A stretch of DNA of 64,000 nucleotides from assembly GCA_025499705.1 (NCBI GenBank), contig JAFMVE010000017.1, forward strand, positions 39,853-103,852. Reading direction: 5' to 3'. Below are positions 29,101 to 37,145 of the stretch, in pieces. The stretch comes from Carboxylicivirga caseinilyticus (lineage in GTDB: Bacteria; Bacteroidota; Bacteroidia; Bacteroidales; Marinilabiliaceae). The notes under the pieces were generated by a model. It was given only the letters and a program-made list of their open reading frames with translations, did not search any database and was not told the origin of the DNA. The stretch's first letter is position 1. The number at the start of each line of letters is the position of its first letter. The position numbers and the translations under genes were made by a program.

Positions 29101-30159
29101 TATAACGATCGTAAGACAGCTCAGAATATTCAGAAATATAAAAGGACTGTTGGTGAAGAATTTGTTATTTTTCCTAAACCACAGGATATGGCTAATCACG
29201 AAGAAACACGCTGGTGTGCCTTAACTAAAGATACAATGCAGGGTATCAGAGGAGTCGTATTTATTGCCACAGGCGATATGACTGTTAGTGCGCTTCCATA
29301 TAGAGCACAAGTGATGGCAACTGCGGCTCATATTTATGAACTTCCTGAACCAGGTGATATCACACTTCATCTTGATGCTAAAGTTACCGGCCTTGGAGGT
29401 GCAAGTTGTGGACAAGGTGGCCCATTGAAGCACGATCGTGTTTATGCCGGTCAGCACAACTTTGGATTCATTATTCGACCTGCAGGTTTAAATTTGGATC
29501 AAATAGCTAATGTGTCCTCTTCGGGTGAAGTACCAATTGCCATTACCCGTTCAAGTACCGGGGTTGTAAAAATATATTCAAGTAAAAAGGATGCAATAAT
29601 TTGTTATTCTGTTAATAATGGCATCATATGGGATTACAATGAAGAAATGCCATTGCGAGAAGGGGGAATAGTTAAAGCATGGTATAAAAATCATAAGAAC
29701 TCAGAAGTGTCTATGCATTTTAATAAAATTGAAAATATTGAAACAACAGTAGTTTTTGCCAGTAGTGAAGAGCCAGGGAGTGCAAATGCAGCTAAGAATT
29801 TGGTTGATAGCAACCATTTAACAATGTAGCATACCATGTATTCTGTTACTGTTGCTCAGTATCCGCATTGGGTTGACTTAGATTGTGGGGAAGTAAAATC
29901 AATCAAAGGGTTTACTTATTTACCTCGTCAGGATGGAGGGAGAAATGGTGATATTAAGGATTATACAATTCATGTGAGTGAAGATGGCAAAGAGTGGGGG
30001 GAACCTTTATTTAAAGGTAGTTTCTCAATAGATAAAAAAGAGAAACGTGTTCTTATTAATAAACCTGTAAAAGCACGTTTCATCCGTTTTGCAGGTTTAA
30101 GTTCTCAGAACGGACAAGATTTTTCTGGTGGGGCTGAATTTAGAGTTCTTGCCGAATAA
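26125..30159 (+). pseudogene. GH2 beta-galactosidase with F5/8 type C domain, broken by two in-frame stops
   Basis: A single reading frame runs from 26125 to 30159 (1344 codons) with stops at 27955-27957 (TGA) and 29827-29829 (TAG). The frame resumes without indel after each. GNLIDY*EAIEST should read GNLIDYWEAIEST, and HLTM*HTMYSV should read HLTMWHTMYSV, so both stops replace Trp codons. Order: signal peptide, GH2 jelly-roll, immunoglobulin domain, TIM barrel (acid/base Glu in WSLGNEAGPG, nucleophile Glu in HISEYAHSMGNA), beta-gal small domain (YGRGPIGNYNDRKTA), then a discoidin-like domain. The first piece (610 residues) still carries both catalytic Glu but lacks the barrel end. UGA/UAG recoding is unlikely because other genes here use both as stops. 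Confidence 0.85.
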
Positions 30160-30246
30160 TAGACATTTAAATCAGGTATTGATTGGTTAAAAATGGTTAA
30201 GATAATTTATTAGTTGATCGGTAATATAGTTAATGATGGAAACAGG

Positions 30247-30272
30247 AGAGGTTAATTTTAGAGTTAACCTCT
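30247..30272. terminator. Terminator between convergent GH2 pseudogene and gntR
   Basis: AGAGGTTAA (30247-30255) and TTAACCTCT (30264-30272) form a 9-bp stem with an 8-nt loop, followed by a T-rich tract. It lies between the two convergent reading frames. Confidence 0.7.
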
Positions 30273-30292
30273 TTGTTTACTTTCGTCTCGAT

Positions 30293-31003
30293 TTATTTAA
30301 AATACCCTCTAAAATGTCTGTCAAGGTGTTTTCTCATTGCATTTCTTAATTTTGTTGCACTTCCATTTTTTAAAATTTTTACTAAATCTTGATGAGAAAC
30401 CCATTTAGAGTCATGTTCAGGACTTTCAATTAACCGAGAATCATAAACATATCTAAACGCAGGCAAAAGAATTGTTTGAAAATCCAATAATGTATTATTG
30501 CCAGAGATTTGATATAGTTTTCCATGAAACTTGACTTCATGATCGATATCAAACAATACCTCTTTGGTAGAATCAGGTTCGAACTTAACAATTTCTTCCA
30601 ATTCTTTAATATCATCTGGTGTTGCTCTTTCAAATATTAAATCACTCATCCCAATTTCTATTACTAGTCGAAGTTCAAATATATCTTTTAAAGTTGCTTG
30701 ATCCAGGATATTGGGGATTAAGCTTTTCCTTAATAAAAAAAGTAAGTCAGGACTTTTTATAGTCGATCCTTTTCGTTTGGTTGATTCTATTAGTCCAATT
30801 GTCTTAAGTCTATTAAGCGCCTCTCGAATTACTGTTCTTGAAACGCCTAACATTTTTGTTAACTCTAATTCTTTTGGTATTTGATCTCCAGGATTTAATT
30901 TTTCAGAAATTAATAAATCAATCAATATCTGTTCAACTTTATCTACAAGACTGCTTGAATCTACTGCTGTTATATTAAGACTTTTTTTATAGGTATCAGT
31001 CAT
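30293..31003 (-). CDS. GntR-family regulator, FCD (FadR/NanR-like) subfamily
   Basis: This 236-residue protein has an N-terminal winged helix (about 15-80, IPKELELTKMLGVSRTVIREALNRLKTIGLIES), the classic GntR DNA-binding signature. A helical FCD ligand-binding domain follows (about 100-230). IDHEVKFHGKLYQISGN and the later VSHQDLVKIL and HLDRHF elements supply Asp/His residues of the usual metal site. It is transcribed away from susC across a 112-bp gap that holds a 17-bp palindrome of GntR type on the susC start region. FCD regulators of sialic acid loci (NanR) respond to Neu5Ac or a catabolite. By position this is the likely repressor of the sialoglycan operon; the ligand is inferred. Confidence 0.88.
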   Translation of the reverse strand: MTDTYKKSLNITAVDSSSLVDKVEQILIDLLISEKLNPGDQIPKELELTKMLGVSRTVIREALNRLKTIGLIESTKRKGSTIKSPDLLFLLRKSLIPNILDQATLKDIFELRLVIEIGMSDLIFERATPDDIKELEEIVKFEPDSTKEVLFDIDHEVKFHGKLYQISGNNTLLDFQTILLPAFRYVYDSRLIESPEHDSKWVSHQDLVKILKNGSATKLRNAMRKHLDRHFRGYFK

Positions 31004-31044
31004 TCTATTTATTTCTAATTTTTTTTACAAATTTTAATAAAAAC

Positions 31045-31075
31045 TTTGAATAAAAAAATAAAAAGTATATTTTTG
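31045..31075 (+). promoter_or_regulatory. susC promoter, Bacteroidota type
   Basis: TTTG at 31045-31048 and TATTTTTG (TAnnTTTG) at 31068-31075 are separated by 19 bp, matching the Bacteroides -33/-7 spacing. Predicted transcription start is near 31082-31085. A second TAnnTTTG (31103-31110) is too close to the ATG to be useful. Confidence 0.65.
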
Positions 31076-31081
31076 AAATGA

Positions 31082-31098
31082 ATTATGTATGACATAAT
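31082..31098. promoter_or_regulatory. GntR-type operator overlapping the susC transcription start
   Basis: ATTATGTATGACATAAT is a perfect 7-bp inverted repeat around ATG. Its core GT-N3-AC matches the half-site spacing of FadR/NanR-type operators. It begins just after the -7 element and ends 17 bp before the susC ATG, a position where a bound repressor would block initiation. Confidence 0.65.
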
Positions 31099-31115
31099 GC
31101 ATTAAATTTGAATTT

Positions 31116-34100
31116 ATGAAAAAGAAATTTATTAAAAAAAGAGTAGGTTTAGTTATACTGCTTTTCCTTTTGATTGGGAGTAGTATAGGGGCGCAAAACC
31201 TGATAACAGGTGTGGTAAAAGATGCAGGAGGTGAACTTTTACCTGGTGTTTCGGTGTATGTAGAAAACACCACAAACGGAACAATTACTGGTATTGATGG
31301 GACATACCAGATCTCAGCTAATGCAAATGAGTCACTTGTTTTCTCATTTATTGGCTTTCAAACGCAGGTTATTGCGGTGGGTACACAGCAAACCATTAAT
31401 GTCACTTTAGTGGAAGAGTTGAAACGATTGGATGAAGTGGTGGTAACTGGTTATACTACTCAGTCAAGAGCTGAAATGACCACATCAATCGCAAAATTGG
31501 ATACTAAGGTGTTGGAAAGTGCGCCGCGTTCAAATGCTGCAACTGCGTTGCAGGGTACCATTGCTGGTTTGCAGGTTACTCAGACAACAGGACAGCCTGG
31601 CTCAACTCCAAGTCTGGTGTTACGCGGGGGAACCAGTTTCGACGGAAAAGGAACGCCACTGATTTTAATTGATGGTGTACCAGGTTCATTCTATGCCTTG
31701 AACGCCGATGATATTGAATCAATGGAAGTGCTTAAGGATGCAGCTTCAACAGCTGTGTATGGAGCGCGCGCTGCCAATGGTGTTATTTTGGTGACGACTA
31801 AAAAAGGAAAGAAAGGTAAGTCAAATGTGACGTTCAGATCCAAATTCACAACCAATAAGCGTCGCGAAGATCCAATGGAGTATCTGGGTGCGGCCGATTA
31901 TGTGAAGTTTAATCGTTTAGGCGTACGAGCAGCTCAGGATGTAATGGGTTATGCATGGCTGAACCAGTTTTTGACCGGCGCTCATGCTGCTGCTACTGGC
32001 AACAATGCTACCAACTCTATTTATACAACTATGTATCTGACAGATGATAACAAATACTTGTTGAATTATGATGGATGGCAAACCATGGATGATCCATTAG
32101 AGCCGGGGAAAACGCTGCTTTTCCAGGAGAATAAAATGAACGAACTGTTTTACCAGGAAAGCTACGGACAGGATTACAGTTTGTCGTTTGATGGAGGTAA
32201 TGACAAAGGAACGTATTACCTGGGCCTTGGTATGCTCGATGACAAAGGATTGGTATTTGGTTCTGCTTTTAAGCGTTACTCAGGAACGTTTAATGCATCT
32301 TATAATATTTCTGATAATTTTAAAGTGTCATCTAATATTATCTATGCGCATTCTAATCAAAACTTGCCATACGATAGCGAATACAATTTATTTCAACGTA
32401 CTGCAGGTTTAGCACCAACTTCTCGTATTTATAATAACAATCCTGATGGAAGCTTGTCTGACGAATACCAGCCAGGTACTTATTTGGGCTTTGGTAATCC
32501 ACTGTATTACAAAGATAAGTTTGTACGCACCAACCTTGAGCAGCGTTTAACAGCATCTGTTCAGATGGACTACAAGTTTCTGAATGATTTTACATTGACA
32601 GTTCGTGGCAGTCATTTCACGATCAATAACTCCAATGAGGCGTTTAACAAAGCTTACTTAAGTTCTGGCCGATTAAATACCGATCGTAAATCGTCAGTGT
32701 CTCATGATAGAATGATGCGTAATCAGGTGACCTCAATGCTAAACTATAAAAAGCGTATTAACGATGTACATAACATTAATGCGTTAGTTGGCTTCGAATA
32801 TTTTAAGGAGAAGGAATTTGAGTTTGATGCCGCCACACGCTTGTCGCCAACAGACCTGATTTATACCATGAATGTGGGTTCTGAAGCTTCAGGTATACCT
32901 TATTCGTATCATACAGGATATGAGATTGCCTCTGTTTTTGGACAGGTTAACTACGATTACGATTATAAGTACTTACTGGGCTTAACCTTCCGTCGCGATG
33001 GAGCCAGCCGATTGGGAAATAACAAGTATGATTTTTTCCCGGGCGTATCGGTGGGATGGAATGTACACAACGAAGAGTTTTACAAAGACTCTAAAATGAA
33101 ATCGATTGTGAGCAGCCTGAAGCCACGCTTGAGTTATGGAGTAAATGGTAACATTGAGGTGCTATCTAACTTTGGCGTGTTCGGAACCTATGCTACATCA
33201 AATGTTTATGATACTCAGGCAGGTTATGTAAACAACCGTTTGCCTTTATTAGATCTGAAATGGGAGCGTTCAACAACTTTCAATATCGGATTGGATGCAG
33301 GGTTTCTTAATAACCGCATCACGTTGATGGCGGACTATTTCGTAAGAGATGTCAAAGATAAATTAGCAGGATTGACCTTGCCTTTATGGACAGGTTTCTC
33401 ATCTATTACTACTAATAATGGAACACTTCGCAATAAAGGTTTGGAATTGCAACTCAATGCCGATGTGATTAAAAACAAAGATTTCAACTGGAATTTAGGA
33501 GTAACCTACTATTCAGTTAGAAATTACGCACACAAATTACCAGCTAATGGAGTTGATAATAACCGTCAGGGAGGAACAGAGATTTACGATGCAGCAACTG
33601 GCGAAACAAAATATGTTGGTGGACTACAAGAAGGTCAGCGCGTTGGTTACGATTTGATTACAGCGTATGTATTTGATGGCGTTTATCAAACGCAGGAGGA
33701 TATTGATGAACATGCCGATCGAACTGTTGAATTCGCTTATCGCAAAGACACGCGTTTTCTGGGTGATGCACGTTGGAAGGATTTGAATAACGATGGCGTT
33801 ATCAACCATTTGGACCGTAAAGTGATTGGCCGCACAACTCCTGATTTTGTTGGGGGTATGACATCGAACTTGAGTTATAAGAACTTTAACCTGTTTGTTA
33901 AAACTGATTTTGCTGTTGGGCATTACATTATTAACGGCCGCCGTGTTAAAGGGATAGCTCAAACTCAGGGTAACCAAAATGGACCGATTGAAATACGTGA
34001 CTCGTGGACACCAGAAAATCCTACTTCAAATATTCCGATTTTCACTTTAGTGGATCGTCAGCGTAATCACATGGCTGCAGGTGGCGATCAGGGGTCTATT

Positions 34101-34352
34101 GACAACAGTAGTTCACGAATGTGGGAAAAAGGAGATTACCTGGCATTGCGCGAAGTGACATTGAGCTATAATCTTAGCGGAGCTATCGCCAATAATGTAT
34201 TCCAGAATATTCGTCTGTACGTAACCGGAGCCAACCTGGCCTATTTCAATGGTTTTTCTGGCAGCTCACCTGAAGTAACCAGCGGAGGAATTGATTCGGG
34301 TCGCTTCCCGCTACCTCGTACTTATACTTTAGGTTTAAATGTTACTTTCTAA
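31116..34352 (+). CDS. SusC/RagA-family TonB-dependent outer-membrane transporter
   Basis: This 1078-residue protein starts with a signal peptide (to about residue 26, SSIGAQ). A carboxypeptidase-D-like regulatory domain follows (about 28-100, LITGVVKDAGGELLPGVSVYV), then the DEVVVTGYTTQS segment. The plug (about 115-230, LQGTIAGLQVTQTTGQPGS ... DDIESMEVLKDAASTAVYGARAANGVILVTTKKG) and a 22-strand-type barrel ending in PRTYTLGLNVTF complete it. It forms the import channel with the following SusD protein. In this operon it should carry sialylated oligosaccharide or free sialic acid across the outer membrane; the ligand is inferred from context. No extra N-terminal signalling (STN) domain is visible, so it is not an ECF-type transducer. 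Confidence 0.95.
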   Translation: MKKKFIKKRVGLVILLFLLIGSSIGAQNLITGVVKDAGGELLPGVSVYVENTTNGTITGIDGTYQISANANESLVFSFIGFQTQVIAVGTQQTINVTLVEELKRLDEVVVTGYTTQSRAEMTTSIAKLDTKVLESAPRSNAATALQGTIAGLQVTQTTGQPGSTPSLVLRGGTSFDGKGTPLILIDGVPGSFYALNADDIESMEVLKDAASTAVYGARAANGVILVTTKKGKKGKSNVTFRSKFTTNKRREDPMEYLGAADYVKFNRLGVRAAQDVMGYAWLNQFLTGAHAAATGNNATNSIYTTMYLTDDNKYLLNYDGWQTMDDPLEPGKTLLFQENKMNELFYQESYGQDYSLSFDGGNDKGTYYLGLGMLDDKGLVFGSAFKRYSGTFNASYNISDNFKVSSNIIYAHSNQNLPYDSEYNLFQRTAGLAPTSRIYNNNPDGSLSDEYQPGTYLGFGNPLYYKDKFVRTNLEQRLTASVQMDYKFLNDFTLTVRGSHFTINNSNEAFNKAYLSSGRLNTDRKSSVSHDRMMRNQVTSMLNYKKRINDVHNINALVGFEYFKEKEFEFDAATRLSPTDLIYTMNVGSEASGIPYSYHTGYEIASVFGQVNYDYDYKYLLGLTFRRDGASRLGNNKYDFFPGVSVGWNVHNEEFYKDSKMKSIVSSLKPRLSYGVNGNIEVLSNFGVFGTYATSNVYDTQAGYVNNRLPLLDLKWERSTTFNIGLDAGFLNNRITLMADYFVRDVKDKLAGLTLPLWTGFSSITTNNGTLRNKGLELQLNADVIKNKDFNWNLGVTYYSVRNYAHKLPANGVDNNRQGGTEIYDAATGETKYVGGLQEGQRVGYDLITAYVFDGVYQTQEDIDEHADRTVEFAYRKDTRFLGDARWKDLNNDGVINHLDRKVIGRTTPDFVGGMTSNLSYKNFNLFVKTDFAVGHYIINGRRVKGIAQTQGNQNGPIEIRDSWTPENPTSNIPIFTLVDRQRNHMAAGGDQGSIDNSSSRMWEKGDYLALREVTLSYNLSGAIANNVFQNIRLYVTGANLAYFNGFSGSSPEVTSGGIDSGRFPLPRTYTLGLNVTF

Positions 34353-34370
34353 CTTTTAATACAGTTTAAA

Positions 34371-35858
34371 ATGAAGCAATTAAAATATATAGCACTACTT
34401 CTGGTTGTGACCTTGTTGGGCTCATGTGAGTTGGATATGCAACCTGAAAGTGAATTAACCTATAATGGTTTTTGGGATACGGAAGAAGCGGCTCGTGCTG
34501 CTCATGTGGGAATTTTCTCTAAATACAGGGATTATGCCTACACGCTTTGGCAAATGGGTGAATTACGCTCTGATGTTTGGGGTGGTAAAACAATTGAATC
34601 GCCATCCGGCCAGGACTTGATTGATAATAACATTAGCACAACTATTGTACACTTTAATAACTGGGCCAATTTTTATGGTTTGATGCACTATATCAACGAT
34701 TTCATTGTTAATGCGCCTAAAGCTCCATTTAAGGATGAAGCTGAACTGAATCATTTACTTGGGCAGGTGTATGGTTTACGAGCTCAGGTATATTATACTA
34801 TGCTAAAAGCCTGGGGCGATGTGCCAATTACTACAGAGCCATTGCTAGAGGTGGATTTGGAAAAACTTAAGAAGCCCCGTTCACCTAAAGCAGAGGTGAT
34901 GAGCCAGGTAAAGTCGGATATCGAAAGTTCGTTGGAACATTTTGGAAGTGACAATAGCCAGTGGAATGGCAAGAATGTATATTGGTCCAAGGCAGCAACT
35001 TTAGTACTAAAAGGTGATGTATACTTGTGGTCGGGTAAGGTACTTGGAGGTGGCGATGCTGATTTTACAACAGCTAAAACGGCTTTATCGCAAATTACAG
35101 GACACGAACTGGTTCCATTTGAACAACTGTGGGGACAGGGTAATGAGTTTAATAACGAGTTTATATTTGCATTTGATTATCAGCAGGATCAAGCAGGTAA
35201 CTTCTACGGTAGTTTTACAGGCCGTATGGTTGATGTAGCCGGCTTATTTGATGAAACAGGTGCTTCTTTGTCTGATTTTGTAGTGAATGGAGCCAGTCGT
35301 TTCGGACCATCAGATAAAACCAATCTCATTTTAGAAGATTTGGATGATATGCGCCGAACTACTTTTATTAAATTGTATGATGATGGCACCAACCATATTC
35401 CGTTTACGCCAGACAATGCTAATTACCAGGCTGCTATTCTGAAAAAGTTCCTTGGCATTATTGGTGACGATGGCTCACGTTTTAACTACAACAATGTGCC
35501 ACTTTATCGCTATGCCGATGCTTTATTATTATTGGCCGAAGCAAAGAATAACCTGGGAGAAGATCCTTCAAACGAGATGAATCTGGTTCGTCAGAGGGCT
35601 TATGGCGACAACTTCAGTGGACATGAATTTGCAAATGGTACAAAAGCAGAAAATGCCAAAGCTATCTTGGATGAGCGCTACAAAGAGTTCATTGGCGAAG
35701 GTAAACGCTGGTGGGATTTGGTTCGAGCTGGTGGATCGTATGTATTTGATGAGGTGGCCTCATTGGATGCCTCGGAAGCCTATAAAATATACTATTCAAT
35801 TTCTGAAAGTATGTTGGCCAACGACGATCAATTAAAACAGACCGAAGGTTATAATTAA
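34371..35858 (+). CDS. SusD/RagB-family surface glycan-binding lipoprotein
   Basis: The 495-residue lipoprotein has a signal with lipobox LLGSC (about residues 15-19), then the acidic ELDMQPE start usual for SusD surface export. The TPR-type scaffold blocks are present: GLRAQVYYTMLKAWGDVPIT, SKAATLVLKGDVYLWSGK, and near the end YRYADALLLLAEAKNNLG with FIGEGKRWWDLVRAG. It starts 18 bp after susC. As the lid of the SusC channel it captures the glycan at the cell surface. A stem-loop just after it may reduce transcription into the enzyme genes. Confidence 0.95.
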   Translation: MKQLKYIALLLVVTLLGSCELDMQPESELTYNGFWDTEEAARAAHVGIFSKYRDYAYTLWQMGELRSDVWGGKTIESPSGQDLIDNNISTTIVHFNNWANFYGLMHYINDFIVNAPKAPFKDEAELNHLLGQVYGLRAQVYYTMLKAWGDVPITTEPLLEVDLEKLKKPRSPKAEVMSQVKSDIESSLEHFGSDNSQWNGKNVYWSKAATLVLKGDVYLWSGKVLGGGDADFTTAKTALSQITGHELVPFEQLWGQGNEFNNEFIFAFDYQQDQAGNFYGSFTGRMVDVAGLFDETGASLSDFVVNGASRFGPSDKTNLILEDLDDMRRTTFIKLYDDGTNHIPFTPDNANYQAAILKKFLGIIGDDGSRFNYNNVPLYRYADALLLLAEAKNNLGEDPSNEMNLVRQRAYGDNFSGHEFANGTKAENAKAILDERYKEFIGEGKRWWDLVRAGGSYVFDEVASLDASEAYKIYYSISESMLANDDQLKQTEGYN

Positions 35859-35875
35859 AAGTGTGTGGGTAAATT

Positions 35876-35911
35876 GCCCTGTAAGTCTCATTTGGCTTAT
35901 GGGGCAGTTTT
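35876..35911 (+). terminator. Hairpin between susD and the sialidase gene
   Basis: GCCCTGTAAG (35876-35885) pairs fully, with two G-T wobbles, with CTTATGGGGC (35896-35905), followed by AGTTTT. It may be a terminator or attenuator that keeps transporter message above enzyme message, a common pattern after susCD. Confidence 0.6.
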
Positions 35912-36015
35912 AATCATTCAGGAGGTTTTTAAAGCTAGTATTAGTATCTTGATAGTTATTAAAACAACTAACGAAAGACGATAGCAGACTATACATCTCT
36001 CTAAAATCAATTTCA

Positions 36016-37131
36016 ATGAATAAAATATTAACATTTGCTCTGGTGTTGTTGGTAATCAATGCATGTGCACAGTCCAGCGATAAAGAAACCAGGAATACCA
36101 TTATCAATAATGTTGACCTTTTTAATGCCACAGCAAACGAAAGCGTGGCCTGTTATCGCATACCAGCACTAGTAACTGCACCTAATGGTGATTTGATTGC
36201 AGCCATTGACGAGCGTGTGCCTTCATGTGGCGACTTGAAGTGGAGCCGCGATATCAACATTGTACTTCGTCGTAGCGTTGACAACGGAAAGACCTGGTCT
36301 GATATTGAAACCGTAGTGGACTTTCCATTGGGACGGTCAGCTTCTGATCCATCCATGATTGTTGATGAAGTGACAGGTGAAATCTTCTTGTTTTACAACT
36401 ATATGGACTTAGATAAGGAGAAGGACGTGTACTATTTTCATGTTGTGAAAAGTAAGGATGATGGAAAAACGTGGAGTGAACCCGAAGACATCACTTCACA
36501 AATTGCATTGGATGGATGGGAAAGTGATTTTAAGTTTATCACCTCAGGAAGAGGTATTCAAACGACTGATGGAACATTGCTGCACACCATTGTTAACCTT
36601 CAAAAAGGTGGACACGTCTTTGGCTCAAAGGATCATGGAAAATCATGGTTTGTCATCGATAATACCATCCTGCCTTTTGATGAGTCAAAGATTGTTGAGT
36701 TGGCCGATGGGCGCTGGATGATTAACAGCCGGGTTCAGAAACTGGGACATCGTTACGTACATATATCAGATGACGAGGGACTATCATGGGAGAGTTATCC
36801 GGATACCTCACTCATTGATCCGGCCTGTAATGCATCCATTATTCGTTATTCATCGGTGAAAAATAGCGATGATAAAAACCGTCTGTTATTTAGTAACGCG
36901 AAAAGTAAAGAAGGGCGTGTGAATTTGACCGTACGAGTTAGCTACGATGAGGGTAAAACATGGACAGAAGGGAAAACAATCTATGAAGGAGGTTCAGCCT
37001 ATTCATCATTAACGGTACTCGAAAATGGCGATATCGCTGTATTCTTCGAAAAAGATGAGCATAAAGAAAATCCGTTTGTCAGCTTCTCACTCGAATGGCT
37101 GACCGATGGTGAAGATTCAGTTACAAAATAG
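36016..37131 (+). CDS. nanH: Exo-sialidase (GH33), lipoprotein
   Basis: This 371-residue protein has a lipoprotein-type signal (lipobox INAC). ACYRIPALVTAPNGDLIAA is the sialidase RIP motif holding the first of three substrate-carboxylate arginines. Five Asp boxes follow: SVDNGKTW, SKDDGKTW, SKDHGKSW, SDDEGLSW and SYDEGKTW. GSAYSSLTVLENGDIAVFFE near the end is the block containing the catalytic Tyr. It lacks the N-terminal CBM of larger Bacteroides sialidases. GH33 enzymes release terminal sialic acid with retention. It is the first enzyme gene after susCD, and all downstream steps for sialic acid use follow in the same operon. Confidence 0.93.
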   Translation: MNKILTFALVLLVINACAQSSDKETRNTIINNVDLFNATANESVACYRIPALVTAPNGDLIAAIDERVPSCGDLKWSRDINIVLRRSVDNGKTWSDIETVVDFPLGRSASDPSMIVDEVTGEIFLFYNYMDLDKEKDVYYFHVVKSKDDGKTWSEPEDITSQIALDGWESDFKFITSGRGIQTTDGTLLHTIVNLQKGGHVFGSKDHGKSWFVIDNTILPFDESKIVELADGRWMINSRVQKLGHRYVHISDDEGLSWESYPDTSLIDPACNASIIRYSSVKNSDDKNRLLFSNAKSKEGRVNLTVRVSYDEGKTWTEGKTIYEGGSAYSSLTVLENGDIAVFFEKDEHKENPFVSFSLEWLTDGEDSVTK

Positions 37132-37145
37132 GCAATACCATTGGG

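Noticed and set aside
26125..30159. Recoding of TGA/TAG as Trp in the GH2 gene
   Set aside because: Genes nearby end on TGA or TAG (for example the GntR-facing and nanA/susC neighbourhood) and are full length there, so a changed code or general suppression is not supported.
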